A stretch of DNA of 64,000 nucleotides from Halorussus limi (GCF_023238205.1 NZ_CP096663.1:62001-126000); one strand, 5' to 3'. Counted from the stretch's first letter, positions 16,474 to 25,714 are shown. The notes: a model not told the origin generated them from the sequence alone. Numbers and translations: made by a program.

Positions 16474-17367
16474 CTACTTGCCCACTTTGGATTCTGGCCC
16501 GTATCGAGGCATTCCGCAGACGTGACACTCCCACATCGGGTGACCACTCCACTCATCGTCTGGAACGGTCTCGAAGTTGAGGAATCGGTGCCTCGTACCA
16601 CGGTCGCACTCACGACACTCGAGGTGCCTCCTAGTTGGTCGCTCGCGTTGGTGGCTGTCAGTTGTGGTCTCCTCGATAGATTGCTGGAGTACAATCGCGG
16701 GGACTAGCCACATGTTGTCTGCGTCCTCAAGAAGCGCCATAAGACGATTTTTGTCGCGAACGCCACGTCCGCTTTCGTCGTAGAGGAACGTCGCATGTTC
16801 GCCGTTGTGACGTGACTGCGTTGTGTCCTGCCACTCCGTCAGTTCACGGGCAGTCTTGAGTAGCTGTCTCCCTGAGTTGGACGTAATCCGTACTGCTTCG
16901 GGAAGCGAAGGCCATTTGCTGGCAAGTTGTGATGCAGGCTTTTCGTCGAACTCGGAGATTGGTTGGCAGTCGTTGACCGCGGAGTCTCTGTCGGTCTTCA
17001 CAAGGAGGCCCGCGGCTGCAGTACCTTTTGCGACGGCGCTGTCGAACGTCGATGCTTCCACGACGAAATGAACAACGTGAAGCAGTGTCCACTCAGTGTC
17101 TGACGTAGACTGTTCCACGTCAGAGCTATTGAGGTGGTTCACCAGACAGAACCGACATTTGGTTCGACTCGAAGGAATAGTTGCTCCACAGGAAGAACAC
17201 TCGCTCTCCGTTGCTGTCGTCTCGTTTGGATATCTTGTAGCGACTGCATCTAGTCGCTGTTGGCTCAACTCCTCGTCACTACTATTGGAGAGTTTGTCGT
17301 CGGGGATATGCGTTGCTTCGCCGAGTGGCCGAAGTTCTTCGTGGTCTGAGTCCCGCTGAGTCATCAA
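16474..17367 (-). CDS. Multi-domain protein with zinc ribbons and accessory domain
   Basis: 297 aa. Residues about 57-78 contain CSSCG ... CRFC (first zinc ribbon). Residues about 95-210 are the same domain as the 163-aa protein at 14889 (HVVHFVVEASTFDSAVAKG ... ATFLYDESGRGVRDKNRL ... NMWLVPA). The C-terminus adds a second ribbon, CRECDRGTRHRF ... WECHVCG. It may therefore be a nucleic-acid- or protein-binding adaptor built on the accessory domain. A TATA-like CTTAAATAC lies upstream. Function unknown. Confidence 0.68.
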   Translation of the reverse strand: MMTQRDSDHEELRPLGEATHIPDDKLSNSSDEELSQQRLDAVATRYPNETTATESECSSCGATIPSSRTKCRFCLVNHLNSSDVEQSTSDTEWTLLHVVHFVVEASTFDSAVAKGTAAAGLLVKTDRDSAVNDCQPISEFDEKPASQLASKWPSLPEAVRITSNSGRQLLKTARELTEWQDTTQSRHNGEHATFLYDESGRGVRDKNRLMALLEDADNMWLVPAIVLQQSIEETTTDSHQRERPTRRHLECRECDRGTRHRFLNFETVPDDEWSGHPMWECHVCGMPRYGPESKVGK

Positions 17368-17661
17368 GTAATGGAGTACTGCCTCGTCTTCGTATTTAAG
17401 CGATAGCCCCGGGTCAACACCTATTGAAAACTACAGCCTTTTTGAATTCTCTACTCCTGATAGAATAAAATTGCCTGTGCGCAATATAGAGGAACGATGT
17501 TTCACGTCGGGAGCCAATCTGATCAGAGACTGTCAGGAACAGCGTGCTGAAGAGAGTGAATGTAGCATAAGAACTTCGTTACCTTCTCCGAATAAATCCA
17601 GAACCAGCCAATAACTGTGCTTATATATAGGTTGAATCAAATCAAACAATAATTAAGATTG

Positions 17662-17934
17662 TCATCCGTAGTATGCGCTAAATTGCTCATCACAATTCTG
17701 ACAGGCTGCTTGCGTATCGCGTCCCGATCTATTTCCACACTTGACCTTTTGAATTACCGTATCCTGATCGGGGACATTTACTATGGCTTCTTTACCGCAA
17801 CACGGACATGCCGTATTTCGAATAGGCATGATTAGCAACATTTCCGCGTTCGGCTTAAGTCTGTCTACTGCGGTGACTGTGTGCCAATCTGAGAATTTTA
17901 GTTGATACGTGCCCGGCTTGTACTTACCACTCAC
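17662..17934 (-). CDS. Small zinc-ribbon protein
   Basis: 90 aa. Six cysteines are arranged as CPCCG, KCGN and CQNCDEQF, compatible with one zinc ribbon and a spare pair. The N-terminal half is a beta-rich lead (GTYQLKFSDWHTVTAVDRL). The coding sequence is AT-richer than its neighbours. It stands alone; the 294 bp downstream of the previous gene (17368-17661) hold only AT-rich DNA with no recognised feature. Confidence 0.55.
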   Translation of the reverse strand: MSGKYKPGTYQLKFSDWHTVTAVDRLKPNAEMLLIMPIRNTACPCCGKEAIVNVPDQDTVIQKVKCGNRSGRDTQAACQNCDEQFSAYYG

Positions 17935-18120
17935 TCTCCCTCAGACTAACCCCCGTTCGTACCACATTCTCGCCTTGTATCTTGCACAGTCCGAGAATGT
18001 CTACCGTATCTAGTAAGACTCACAACGGTATCTACGCACTACGAACTACTCACGTCAGCTACTGTGGCACCAGAAGTATTTCAACAGAGCCAGAACTACG
18101 AATGAGGGGAACACGCGCCT

Positions 18121-19050
18121 TCATACAGCGAGTTCGTCCAATGTATCTCGATGAGTGCGGATGGTCACCGTCGAGACATTCGCGGCCCATGCAACTTCTG
18201 ATTGGACCATCAAGCGGCCTGCGTCACATCCCGCTTTGTATATACATGCGGCGGCGAATCCTGTCGGATCAACGCCTGAAACGGCACCTGCTGATTCTGC
18301 TTGGTCTGCTAACTGCCGGGCACGATGCCGAATCTGTTCAGGGATATCAAGCTCGGAGGCTAACTGGGGAATGAATCCACTCGGCCTCACCGGTTGGGCT
18401 GGAAGGCCGAGTTCCGTATTCAACGTCTGATACGCAGTCCTCACTCGGGCCTGCTCAACGCGCGCTGGCTCGGTGATCTCCTCGAGTGTTCGCGAGAGGC
18501 CGTTACATCGACATGCGCCGTGGACGCTTGCCGCCGCCATCGCTTCGATTGAGTGGCCCCGAAGGAGGTCTTCGTTCTGGGCGCTCCGGAAGAGTTGGCA
18601 TGCTTGGTCACGAATCGTCTCGGTGAGGTCGAGCCCACTACTGATTCGGCGGACCTCCCCAAGGCCGTGTGCGAGGTTGCGCTCGGCCTTCGACTGGAAT
18701 CGCCCGCGGGACTGCTCCCGACGGAGTCGACCGAGTTGCCGTCGCTTTCGCCCGGAGAGCTGATTTCCGTTTGCGTCGGTCCCACGCCCGATTTCCGTCG
18801 AGAGGCCGCGGTCGTGGCGCGTCGCCGTCAGCGGCGCACCTGTACGCTCTCGGTTCTGCTCGTCGTCACTGAACGACCGCCACTCCGGCCCGTGGTCGAT
18901 ACGTTCGTCCTCAAGAACGAGTCCACACTTCTCACAGACGGTCTCTGCGACGTTCGTGGCGACCCGTCCGTCACACTCCGGGCATTGATTCGTTGTATCG
19001 TTCTGTACGTCCTCGTCGAACGCCGTCTCGTAAATCTCGCTCGTTGCCAT
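18121..19050 (-). CDS. tfb: Transcription initiation factor TFB
   Basis: 309 aa from ATG 19050. The N-terminal zinc ribbon is CPECDG (near residue 23) and CEKCG (near residue 39), followed by the B-finger/linker region (DHGPEWRSFSDDEQNRERTGAP). Two cyclin folds follow: residues about 110-200 (ISSGLDLTETIRDQACQLFRSA) and 205-305 (ELDIPEQIRHRARQLADQAE), ending in the recognition HTH (NVSTVTIRTHRDTL). TFB recruits RNA polymerase to TATA-bound TBP; haloarchaea have several, and plasmid copies give specialised promoter choice. The stem-loop element lies about 45 nt upstream. It is followed on the minus strand by 186 bp without a gene. Confidence 0.93.
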   Translation of the reverse strand: MATSEIYETAFDEDVQNDTTNQCPECDGRVATNVAETVCEKCGLVLEDERIDHGPEWRSFSDDEQNRERTGAPLTATRHDRGLSTEIGRGTDANGNQLSGRKRRQLGRLRREQSRGRFQSKAERNLAHGLGEVRRISSGLDLTETIRDQACQLFRSAQNEDLLRGHSIEAMAAASVHGACRCNGLSRTLEEITEPARVEQARVRTAYQTLNTELGLPAQPVRPSGFIPQLASELDIPEQIRHRARQLADQAESAGAVSGVDPTGFAAACIYKAGCDAGRLMVQSEVAWAANVSTVTIRTHRDTLDELAV

Positions 19051-19090
19051 GATACTCACGAGGGACTCCGTGAACCGGTCTCTCGAAGAG

Positions 19091-19110
19091 GCCCTCACCA
19101 ATTGAGGGCA
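19091..19110 (-). promoter_or_regulatory. T-tract plus stem-loop element, copy 6 (tfb)
   Basis: Minus strand: GTTTATTC, then the 7-bp stem GCCCTCA / TGAGGGC with a 5-nt loop; the 3' arm runs a few nt below 19091. TTTATT is a reasonable haloarchaeal TATA box, so here the stem-loop would separate TATA and transcription start. Confidence 0.6.
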
Positions 19111-19263
19111 GAATAAACACGTCGTGGTGGGGAACCAAGTCTGACTGCTGTGGCGAAAGCCCGGCCGCGAACGGCCCGTGGGTCGTGAGCGGCCCGGACC
19201 GTGGAGGTGGTGGGAGGTGGCGGTGACCGCACCACACCAGCAAAAAAGGGGGGCGTACTCGGG

Positions 19264-20160
19264 CTATTCCCACCAACGACCGCGCTCAGGGAACTGGATG
19301 GTCGTCCACCCGGTCACGGCGAGGGAGACACGTCCTTCGTACCAGTTCCGGGCCGCCCCGCGGATGCACACTTGCTCGCCTTCCTCCATCCACGGCGCTT
19401 GCGAGTTTTTCCAGACCGTGACTCGGGTTCGTCCGCTTTCGTCTTCGATGAGTCCGACTTGCGCTATACTTGGATGCGATGGCTCCCACAATGTGTCGAC
19501 ACGCCCGGAGATGCTCACCTCCTTGCGATTCACGTCTTCGAGCTTGCCGATTGGAATCACGTGTCCCGGGGCCGTCTGCAATTCTTCGTGGACGCCGACG
19601 ACCGCACTCATCATGCCTGCCCCTTCGACCACGCGCTCGGCCAATCGCCGACTAATCGCCGCTCTCGTCCACCCATCCAACTTCTCGCTCAACCGCTGTG
19701 TCTGCTCGTTCACGCTTGCTAGCTCGTCTTGGGATAGCTCCTCGCGTGGGTCCGGCCGCTCCGGGTCTGCCATGGGGGTCACGCTTGCCGCCCGCTTCTG
19801 GAACTCTCGACGCCGCTCTTTGCTCCGTTTCGCCGCGATGTCTCGCGCTCGCTCTGCCCGACCATCCTGCCGACTGACTTTAGCTCTGATACTGATGCGC
19901 TCTAGTTCTGCTTCCCGCGCTCGAATGCGCTCCTCCTGTTCGAGGGTCGCACCCTGAATCCGTTCGTTGTTCGTCTCCTTGATTCCATCTGGGTGGTTGG
20001 CATCCACCTTCGCTTGGACCTCCTGTTCGACTGTCGCTCTGAGTTCGGGCGTCTCCTCGACCACCTCGAAGCCATCCGCATCGACTGCTTGCTCGTCCGC
20101 CTGTTTGAGTGCCTGTTCATCGACCGAAACGACCTTGCCGCTTGCGTTGTTACTAGACAT
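19264..20160 (-). CDS. RPA-like OB-fold DNA-binding protein
   Basis: 298 aa from ATG 20160. Residues about 20-130 are highly charged and helical (likely coiled coil). The C-terminal 100 residues form an OB fold (KEVSISGRVDTLWEPSHPSIAQVGLIEDES ... RVTVWKNS ... CIRGAARNWYEGRVSLAV) as in archaeal replication protein A. It should bind single-stranded DNA, in keeping with plasmid replication or conjugation. Haloarchaeal plasmids often carry this form. The first gene of the minus block; upstream DNA is the inverted-repeat-rich region. Confidence 0.82.
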   Translation of the reverse strand: MSSNNASGKVVSVDEQALKQADEQAVDADGFEVVEETPELRATVEQEVQAKVDANHPDGIKETNNERIQGATLEQEERIRAREAELERISIRAKVSRQDGRAERARDIAAKRSKERRREFQKRAASVTPMADPERPDPREELSQDELASVNEQTQRLSEKLDGWTRAAISRRLAERVVEGAGMMSAVVGVHEELQTAPGHVIPIGKLEDVNRKEVSISGRVDTLWEPSHPSIAQVGLIEDESGRTRVTVWKNSQAPWMEEGEQVCIRGAARNWYEGRVSLAVTGWTTIQFPERGRWWE

Positions 20161-20200
20161 TGGAGTTAGCGTAGCTCCGAAGGCGCTCACGCGCCCGACA

Positions 20201-20563
20201 CCGCGATGCTCCTACATCGCGGATTTCCTCGACACCCACAACCAACAGACTCATCTGCGCTCTCGCTCGCGCCTTCGCGCGCCCCCTTGGGGCGCGAGCG
20301 AGAGCGCACTTTGGGAGAGGATGCATCCAGCGCCGCGCGCCGTCTCGGCCGCCGCGAGCGTCCAGCGGAGTATGCGTCGCGGGGTGAGCACCCACGGCGC
20401 GCAACCCCCGGCGGATACCCGCTGGCGTCGAGACCAGATTCACTTTAGCCCGGACCGGGCGCTCGCGGTGTGGAGAGCGCCCGCATGCCCGGAATGGTCG
20501 GTCGCGAGCGACGCGGCGGTCTCGTGAGCGAAGCGAACGAGACGTCGGTGAGCTTGCTCACCG
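20201..20563. repeat. Cluster of perfect inverted repeats in non-coding DNA
   Basis: Within 363 bp there are five perfect inverted repeats: 20201-20208/20215-20222 (8 bp), 20256-20273/20291-20308 (18 bp, 17-nt loop), 20457-20464/20475-20482 (8 bp), 20519-20525/20537-20543 (7 bp) and 20546-20552/20557-20563 (7 bp). The region from 20161 to about 20700 has no convincing gene. It could be a replication origin, a structured RNA gene or an element end; none is established. Confidence 0.6.
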
Positions 20564-20710
20564 GAAGCCGGTAAGCGGCGAGCGGGGCGGGCCGTAACGA
20601 AGGACACCCACTCAACCGGCCTTGTCGCCCGTTTACATAGCTGACCTCCTGGCGGACTCAAGAATGAGAACTTCTACTATTGCTCCCAAAACCGTGTCTT
20701 CTCAGAGAGA

Positions 20711-21140
20711 TTAGAGAGAGCGGACAGACAGACGTTTCTCAAACTTTTGGTCAGTCTTCTCTCGAATTTCTTGGCGTACTTCATCTTGATCGGATTCAAT
20801 CCCGAACTCGTCCTCAAACGAATCGAATCCAAGCGTCGTCAGAATATCCAGCAGGAGCTCGATTCGTCGATCCTGTAGAGTCTCATAGGTCCAGAAGGAA
20901 TTGAAATATGCCACTACATTCGACAACGTCGGGCTCGTCCTCCAGGCTTACGACGACGATCTTCTTTATTGGGCCATGCACCTCGACTCGCCCGTCAAGT
21001 GCTTCACACACGGCCTCAAATCCAGAATCATCTGTGGTCAGTTTTCCTTCGCTCAGGAGGGTTACCTGCCCCTGTTCGATTTGCTGGATTTCATCCCCAT
21101 GTATTTGTATGCCCGAAACTGCTTGAACTCAGGGAGAGGT
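20711..21140 (-). pseudogene. Remnant of an unknown gene in two frames
   Basis: On the minus strand one frame is open from a stop near 21140 to 20886 (… GDEIQQIEQGQVTLLSEGK … EVHGPIKKIVVVSLEDEPD …) but has no ATG or GTG near its beginning. A second frame overlaps it and continues to 20711 (YFNSFWTYETLQDRRIELLL … EIREKTDQKFEKRL). Together they look like one gene broken by a frameshift and missing its start. No family recognised. Confidence 0.35.
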
Positions 21141-21210
21141 ATGTTGTTTTATGACTCTTGACACTCGGATAAGATACGGATTATCTTTGTATCGACAGAC
21201 AGAGACAGGT

Positions 21211-21882
21211 ATGGAAGCAACACGAGAAAGGGCTCTTAGCGAACGCGAGTTTGAACTATTGTTAGAAGGAGCTGGGCGGATATCAGATACGCAAAGACGT
21301 CTTGAGACACGAGCCGCTATCCTCCTCGGGGGACGCCTGGGACTTCGGCCAGGAGAAACGACGCACCTGTCTACATCGTGGATTGACCTAGAGCGTCAGA
21401 TGATTCAAATTCCCAAACAAGAAGATTGTACAAAGGGACGTGACGGCGGTATCTGTGGCTACTGTCGGCAAGCGGTGAAACAACGAATGGACCACAATCC
21501 CAAGAAGGACTTCCAAAGTTTTGCGGATAGCTATTGGCTCCCGAAAACAGAGGCCGCGTCTCGAACAGTGCCGTACCATTTTTCGTATCGAGTCCGAATC
21601 GCGATCGAATTACTACTTGACGAACATGGCGGTTGGCCATACTCGTTCTCGACCTTACAGCGACGTCTGGAAACGGCCCTTGAACTGTCTCCAGAACTGT
21701 CCAACGACGCAACCTCATTACACGGACTGCGTGCCACAGCAGCGTCGTACCATGCGGGAAGGGGCTTAGACCTTCCTGCACTTCGAGCAATGTTCGGTTG
21801 GGAGGACATCACGACTGCACGTCAATATCTGAATGTCGATGGAGCGATGACCCGGCGAGCGCTGGACAGCATTCATCAGTAA
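21211..21882 (+). CDS. Tyrosine recombinase / site-specific integrase
   Basis: 223 aa from ATG 21211, a catalytic domain with almost no N-terminal core-binding domain. The active-site residues are R46 in GLRPGE, a lysine in PKTEAA, H-x-x-R in LHGLRATAAS, W in place of the second histidine (FGWEDITTARQY), and the nucleophile Y206. A cysteine insert KGRDGGICGYCRQ typical of a haloarchaeal integrase family could bind zinc. Its stop is 49 nt from the end of the methyltransferase gene on the opposite strand. Given the inverted repeats in that gene, it is a candidate invertase for the methyltransferase locus; it could also be the integrase of a larger element. Confidence 0.85.
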   Translation: MEATRERALSEREFELLLEGAGRISDTQRRLETRAAILLGGRLGLRPGETTHLSTSWIDLERQMIQIPKQEDCTKGRDGGICGYCRQAVKQRMDHNPKKDFQSFADSYWLPKTEAASRTVPYHFSYRVRIAIELLLDEHGGWPYSFSTLQRRLETALELSPELSNDATSLHGLRATAASYHAGRGLDLPALRAMFGWEDITTARQYLNVDGAMTRRALDSIHQ

Positions 21883-21931
21883 GCTTGAATGGACTAACAT
21901 TCAAGAACCAGGCGTAGTGCTAACTCAGAAG

Positions 21932-24900
21932 TTACTCCATTGGCCCTACGTCTCCAAGATGAGTGTATTTCTCAGCGACCTTCTCGATGTAGGCTTCCGT
22001 CATAATTCGAGGATTCGACACCCGATGAAAGTCATCAAGAACGAACTGCATTTCCCCCCTATCGAGTCCGTAGGCGTGGAAAGAAGCTGCATCAATTTCG
22101 GCCTGAAGTCGCCGACGCTCTGATTCCTCTTTAGCGGGTTCAATTCCGCCGAGCCGCTCCCGCATCTCCTCGAACTCCTCACCGTAGCAGTTGAGCCGGG
22201 CCGCCCGGTCTGAAATATAGTGGAACCAGTTGTCGCCCTCTGTGAGACGTGGGACCTGCGATTCTTCCAGTTTAAACCGGACAATGTGTGAATCGACCTT
22301 CGTCCGCATTAGGTAATCGAACGGAATGCTGTTCAGTAGACCGGTGATGACGAACAGTTCCTCATCATCGTAGGCACGTTCATAGATTGAACGGAGGGGA
22401 TACTCTGAGAGGTCTTCCTGCTCCGGATTGACTTCATATGGCGAAAATGTCTGGAGTGTGTGAACACAAACAATTCCTTTAGGTAACACAGTCGAAATCA
22501 TTGTCCGTTCGTCGGTAGGTCGGGCGATATCCCGGTAGATAATTCGGTATCCCGTGAAGTCTGGAAGGAGATCATCCATACAAAGGTCCTGTCCACGGTG
22601 TTCCTGAAGAAGATCGTTGACGAATCCCTTCTGTGATTTGCTGGTCTTTGGTCCACCAAACGCTTCGTATATGTCCTTTTTCGGCGTTCCACCGTTGTAC
22701 GCCCGTTCCCGAACACGGTATTTAGCGCTCAGGTCCGGCCGATCTTCATCGACACTCCATAGTGAAGGGGAATCAAGACTCGAATCGAACGTGTTGTCGT
22801 GCTGGAACTGGTGAATGTTTGCTCCACCGTACACAGGGTAATCACCTTCATTTTCCTCTTCGACGAAACGGTCAGACGCCCGTGATCGATCCAGTTCACG
22901 GTGGGGAGTGACGTTCCACTTCTCTTCAATCTCTTCTCCCAACGGTGGGTGTGAGACAATACTCTTCAAAATACCCACTTCCTCAGGATGAGTGATATTA
23001 GGGAATATCCGTGCTTTCAGTGAATATTGCGAAAGCACTTCTCGAGGAATAGTAATTGCCATCTCATCAAAATGGCGGAGGACAGAAACATCACGCTGAT
23101 CAAATACACCCTCTATCTGGTCCGTTTTACCACTGTTCTTGAAAGAGAGAATGGCGAATTGGTATCGATTGTCGATCTCCTCAAAGATTCCATGATTTTC
23201 GAAGCCCACTAACGTCTTGATCTCTGCGTCATCAAGTAATTTTAATCTGAGATCCTTTGAGAAGGACCCACTGAAGATAACTCCAGGGAGAACTTGCGCT
23301 ACGTACCCTTGTTTGCTCACGAGGTCAAATAGTCTCTCAAAGAAGAGAGCAGCAAGGTTGTTTTCGTTCGGATCCTTGCGGCCGTCTATAACCGGCTTCT
23401 GGAGAGTGTATTCCGATCCATCAGTGAAGTACCGCATTTGCTTCTCTATCTGCTCTTGATACTCCTCCCATCCCTCGGAAATCTCCTCGTCTTCTAGCAG
23501 CTGTTTCTGCATCTCGTCCTTGTTCGAAGGCATCCGGGACCGGAACTGCTCATCAAACTTGACGAAGTAATCGTCGCGACTTGCTCGAAGCTGGTCCCAA
23601 GGAGGATTCCCGATAATGAGATCAAAACCTCCCTGGTCGTAGACTAGCGCGAATTCGAGAATCCAATGAAAGGGATAGAATTCTTGAACTTGATCCAGAG
23701 TGATTTCAGCGCTGGCACTGTGGAACTCATCTAGCACCTTGTTGTCCAGATTCTGACTGTAGCTGGTGATGAGTGACTCTGCCTGACGACGGGCGTTGGT
23801 TGCTTCTTTTGAGGAATTTGCCCTTTTGTGTTTCCGCTGAGCGTGGATTACGTCCTCGTAATACTCACTAACCGGTGTTTCTTCACCGATTCCATAATTT
23901 GTGAGTGAGGTATCACCCTCTTCGTTGACGGTTTCGATGAGGTCTGTAAATCCAATAAGACTGTTCCCCTGCCGAATGTTGAAATCAATATTCGGGAGCG
24001 GTTCGACCTCCCCTGGCTCGTCTTCGATATCCGCAACCATCGAGAGCCACAAACGAAGTTTACAGATCTCCACAGCGCCCTCGTCGATATCCACCCCGTA
24101 GAGGTTATCCAGAATAATCGAGCGTTTTGCGTATAGCGACTCCCCACCATGCCTACCCTCGATACTTTCTAATTCCTCGCGACTACGACTCTCCAGCTCC
24201 CAGCCTTGTCCCTCTGATTCGAGTTGCTGGAAATACTCAATGCATTGCATGTATAGGTCCATCAGCACCTCCTGTGCGGCGAGCAGGAAGGCGCCACTTC
24301 CTACGGCAGGATCGAGAATGTGCGCTTCCTTCAGAATATCGTGGTAGAGAGTCTCCACATGGCTGGTCTGGACCTTTTCCGTTGGAACTTGCTGAGTTAT
24401 GGTTCCGCCATCGGCAACAGCTTCTGTGCTAGTATCTGCTTCGGGCACGGGGAATCCGAACACATTGTCGATCTCGTCGTAGTCTGCGTCCACAGTCTCG
24501 TTGAGCTGATCGAGCAGATACGGATGGATCGTCCGGCGGGCCATGAACCCCGTGATCTCTTCCGGTGTGTAGTACGCCCCCATCTCCTTCTGATTGACCG
24601 TTTGCTCAAAGATGTGGCCCAAGATCGCCGGGGAGAGGTTCTTGGGATCAACGATGTCGAGTCGTTCGTCAACGTTCCAATTCCAGTCGGAGAGGAAGTC
24701 GAGGATATCGTCGAAGAGCTCGTTCGTTTCCTCAGCAGGGCCACCTAACTTCGCGTCCTCGAACTCTTCTTCGACGGGATTCCTTGCGAACAAGCCACCG
24801 TTCAGGTACGGAAGACTACCGAAGTCAGGGTTTTGCTTGTCTTCTGCTAGGTATTCGAAGAAGAGCGGTTCGTAGAACTCTTCGTAGTGGTCACCACCCT

Positions 24901-25555
24901 CGTCAACGACTTCATTCGGCTGTTCGTGAAGGTAGTTCGGGTTCCGATCAAGGAGGCGCTTTTCTTGGATGAAGTAGAGGAAAATCATCCGGTCAAGGAT
25001 GACCTGCACATATCGTTGCTTCGCATCACCCCGATCGTCGGGAATGCCCGTGACCTCTTGAATGAGATCTGTCCGGAGTTCTTCGAACTGTTCATAGAAC
25101 TCCTTGACAACCTGTTGTGTGTCGTAGAGCGTATCGTATATCGCAGCGGAGGAGCCGTACTCGATCGAGTTCAGTTTCTGGAGAATAGTGTTCTTTTCTC
25201 CGCTGTCCCGCGTGAACTGCTCCTTCGAGAACGAAATCTTTTGATGCTTAATTCGACCGTGCTGCTGCCCCTCCCAGCTTCGGACTCGCGTAATGAAGGT
25301 GAAAGTCTCGAAATCGTTGGTGGCAACGAGGTTGGTGTGCCGTGAGCGATTTTCCGGTTTGAAGTCCGTGGCAGTCTCACCGGGACCAGCATTGACAATG
25401 ACGATGAATTCGTCATCATCAAGCTGGACTACGAGTTCGTTATCGCCCCCTAGTTTCGGGCGTGGTTTGAGCCCGCGTTTTTCAAAGGAGTTCGCGATAT
25501 CCTGTAAAGAGTCCCAGCCCGCGATATCGGATGCAGTAATCTGCTGGAGAGTCAT
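21932..25555 (-). CDS. Eco57I-like adenine DNA methyltransferase (expressed copy)
   Basis: 1207 aa. The N-terminal third is helical (ERGLKPRP ... VQVILDRMIFLYFIQEKRLL), as in type IIG/BREX-type enzymes, and could include specificity or nuclease-like parts; no PD-(D/E)XK was confirmed. SAM-binding motif I is DPAVGSGAF (residues 415-423) and the adenine catalytic motif IV is NPPW (650-653). The C-terminal 500 residues (YPVYGGANIHQFQ ... TGLLNSIPFDYLMRTKVDSH ... RLNCYGEEFEEMRERLGG) are the target-recognition half. An AGGTG Shine-Dalgarno precedes the ATG. Likely N6-adenine methylation partner of the PLD-SNF2 helicase. Residue 436 falls at a 56-bp inverted repeat shared with the second copy. Confidence 0.87.
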   Translation of the reverse strand: MTLQQITASDIAGWDSLQDIANSFEKRGLKPRPKLGGDNELVVQLDDDEFIVIVNAGPGETATDFKPENRSRHTNLVATNDFETFTFITRVRSWEGQQHGRIKHQKISFSKEQFTRDSGEKNTILQKLNSIEYGSSAAIYDTLYDTQQVVKEFYEQFEELRTDLIQEVTGIPDDRGDAKQRYVQVILDRMIFLYFIQEKRLLDRNPNYLHEQPNEVVDEGGDHYEEFYEPLFFEYLAEDKQNPDFGSLPYLNGGLFARNPVEEEFEDAKLGGPAEETNELFDDILDFLSDWNWNVDERLDIVDPKNLSPAILGHIFEQTVNQKEMGAYYTPEEITGFMARRTIHPYLLDQLNETVDADYDEIDNVFGFPVPEADTSTEAVADGGTITQQVPTEKVQTSHVETLYHDILKEAHILDPAVGSGAFLLAAQEVLMDLYMQCIEYFQQLESEGQGWELESRSREELESIEGRHGGESLYAKRSIILDNLYGVDIDEGAVEICKLRLWLSMVADIEDEPGEVEPLPNIDFNIRQGNSLIGFTDLIETVNEEGDTSLTNYGIGEETPVSEYYEDVIHAQRKHKRANSSKEATNARRQAESLITSYSQNLDNKVLDEFHSASAEITLDQVQEFYPFHWILEFALVYDQGGFDLIIGNPPWDQLRASRDDYFVKFDEQFRSRMPSNKDEMQKQLLEDEEISEGWEEYQEQIEKQMRYFTDGSEYTLQKPVIDGRKDPNENNLAALFFERLFDLVSKQGYVAQVLPGVIFSGSFSKDLRLKLLDDAEIKTLVGFENHGIFEEIDNRYQFAILSFKNSGKTDQIEGVFDQRDVSVLRHFDEMAITIPREVLSQYSLKARIFPNITHPEEVGILKSIVSHPPLGEEIEEKWNVTPHRELDRSRASDRFVEEENEGDYPVYGGANIHQFQHDNTFDSSLDSPSLWSVDEDRPDLSAKYRVRERAYNGGTPKKDIYEAFGGPKTSKSQKGFVNDLLQEHRGQDLCMDDLLPDFTGYRIIYRDIARPTDERTMISTVLPKGIVCVHTLQTFSPYEVNPEQEDLSEYPLRSIYERAYDDEELFVITGLLNSIPFDYLMRTKVDSHIVRFKLEESQVPRLTEGDNWFHYISDRAARLNCYGEEFEEMRERLGGIEPAKEESERRRLQAEIDAASFHAYGLDRGEMQFVLDDFHRVSNPRIMTEAYIEKVAEKYTHLGDVGPME
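24195..24250 (-). repeat. 56-bp inverted repeat, site in expressed methyltransferase
   Basis: On the minus strand it starts ATGCAATGCATTGAG, encoding M436 onward, and ends at GGCTGGGAGCT. It matches the plus-strand copy at 25718-25773 in 54 of 56 positions; homology drops sharply at both ends. It includes the 10-bp palindrome CAATGCATTG. Confidence 0.85.
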
Positions 25556-25714
25556 ACCACCTGCAAGTTGCTTTACTCATATGAAAATGATGGATATGAG
25601 CGTGACTTTCGACTGAACTGGTCAATCCACTTGTTGAATAGAGTGTAAGAAGCAGCTCGTATTTTACCAGTATTCGTAGATTAAGTCGAAAACAGCCAAT
25701 AGCGAACCACTCAG

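Noticed and set aside
10290-19110. Stem-loops as terminators of plus-strand transcripts
   Set aside because: On the plus strand they are followed by A-rich sequence, not T, and there are no plus-strand genes ending there; their constant position before minus-strand starts favours a promoter or leader role.
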